From Actinomycetes bacterium (GTDB lineage Bacteria > Actinomycetota > Acidimicrobiia > Acidimicrobiales > RAAP-2), in the NCBI GenBank assembly GCA_021777285.1, contig JAJYDR010000057.1:1-13810 (forward strand): a DNA stretch of 13,810 nt, given 5' to 3'. Positions 13,459 through 13,810 of the stretch are shown here, in pieces. A model generated the notes under the pieces. That model ran no database searches. It was not told where the DNA came from and was given only the letters and a program-made list of their open reading frames with translations. The position numbers and the translations under genes are program-made. Numbering within the stretch: position 1 is the first letter of the stretch; every line of letters begins with the position of its first letter.

Positions 13459-13810
13459 TCAGAGTTCCATCCCACGACCGTCTCGATCCTTCTGGCGTGA
13501 ACGTTCGAGGACCTGGCGGAGTATCGGGAGCACGGCGCGATCTTTTTCGCGACCGGCTGCTTCTTTGGAACGAATGACATCGGCCAAGGCCGCCACCACG
13601 ATTGTCAGGCTGTCGGTTATTTGCTCGTGAGTGGCTGATCGCCTCAAGTCGTCGTAACCTCGAGTTCCGTCAGGAAGTAGGGCAATATCCAGGTAGCCGT
13701 GCTTGGTCACGAACGTCCACGTAGTTCCTTGCCCGAATGTTCGTTCATCGAGTGGTATGGCGAGCGGTTCTTCCATGTCTGGAATCCGAAGCTTGGCGTC
13801 GAGCTCTCGC
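13459..13810 (-). CDS. Nucleotidyltransferase-like protein, 5' end outside window
   Basis: The reading frame is open to the right edge, so the N-terminus lies beyond the window. About 117 residues are visible; an internal ATG at 13776 is not needed as a start because codons upstream continue the frame (ending ...LRIPD before that Met). The visible part has FVTKHGYLDIALLPDGTRGYDDL, and the helical segment ADVIRSKEAAGREKDRAVLPILRQ, which I associate with nucleotidyltransferase-like proteins near the AbiEii class, where a basic SKxAAGRxKD helix follows the catalytic region. The catalytic GS motif would be outside the window, so activity cannot be judged. It reads toward the antitoxin gene, stopping 95 bp before that gene's -35 box, and has the same lower G+C (34/60 in one line). 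It may belong to the same acquired cassette or form a second defence/toxin module. Confidence 0.6.
   Translation of the reverse strand, partial: RELDAKLRIPDMEEPLAIPLDERTFGQGTTWTFVTKHGYLDIALLPDGTRGYDDLRRSATHEQITDSLTIVVAALADVIRSKEAAGREKDRAVLPILRQVLERSRQKDRDGRGMEL

Noticed and set aside
13337..13630. Plus-strand frame covering the right end
   Set aside because: It crosses the promoter of the antitoxin and is antisense to the nucleotidyltransferase-like gene; no recognisable protein character.

Overview
The window is high-G+C DNA (one sampled 60-base stretch inside gene 923-2485 is 45/60 G+C). It has GTG starts, 4-bp GTGA gene overlaps, a membrane BTAD-type regulator and several genes whose start codon sits 6-7 bases after a TANNNT box (apparently leaderless). 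This fits an actinobacterium. Acidimicrobiia or a related deep lineage is my inference; no marker gene here proves it.

Left part, + strand (168-3618): a three-gene operon with an alpha/beta hydrolase, a membrane-anchored MurF-type Mur ligase and a D-Ala-D-Ala-ligase-like ATP-grasp enzyme. The Ddl-type enzyme would make a dipeptide, and the Mur ligase would join it (or a related group) to a cell-wall precursor. The Mur ligase carries transmembrane helices where a normal MurF has its N-terminal UDP-MurNAc-peptide domain.

Middle, - strand (6530 down to 3580): a tightly coupled unit of a sigma-70-like protein, a single-pass membrane protein with a Thr/Ala/Ser/Pro-rich stalk and a small C-terminal domain, and a multi-pass membrane protein with a cytoplasmic winged-helix/BTAD-like half. 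It looks like an envelope-linked regulatory system and is the best candidate here for an undescribed one. The last gene overlaps the Ddl-like gene tail to tail by 39 bp.

6665-7962: a very acidic small protein (+), then, convergent across a 9-bp hairpin, a pair on the - strand: a conserved-looking cytoplasmic protein and a small lipoprotein.

8004-12285: a secreted three-domain GH3 glycosidase with a PA14-like insert (-), a divergent inositol-monophosphatase-family enzyme (+) and a stand-alone CHAD-domain protein (-) that overlaps the phosphatase gene tail to tail by 33 bp.

Right end: a tRNA-Val(UAC) followed by DNA of lower G+C (33/60 and 34/60 in two sampled lines). This holds a DUF1778-GNAT (TacA-TacT type) toxin-antitoxin pair with a clear promoter and tandem operator repeats, then a nucleotidyltransferase-like gene running off the window edge. 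A degenerate copy of the tRNA 3' end lies on the far side of the toxin-antitoxin pair, so it may have arrived by integration at the tRNA. No CRISPR array, rRNA, insertion sequence or transposase was seen.
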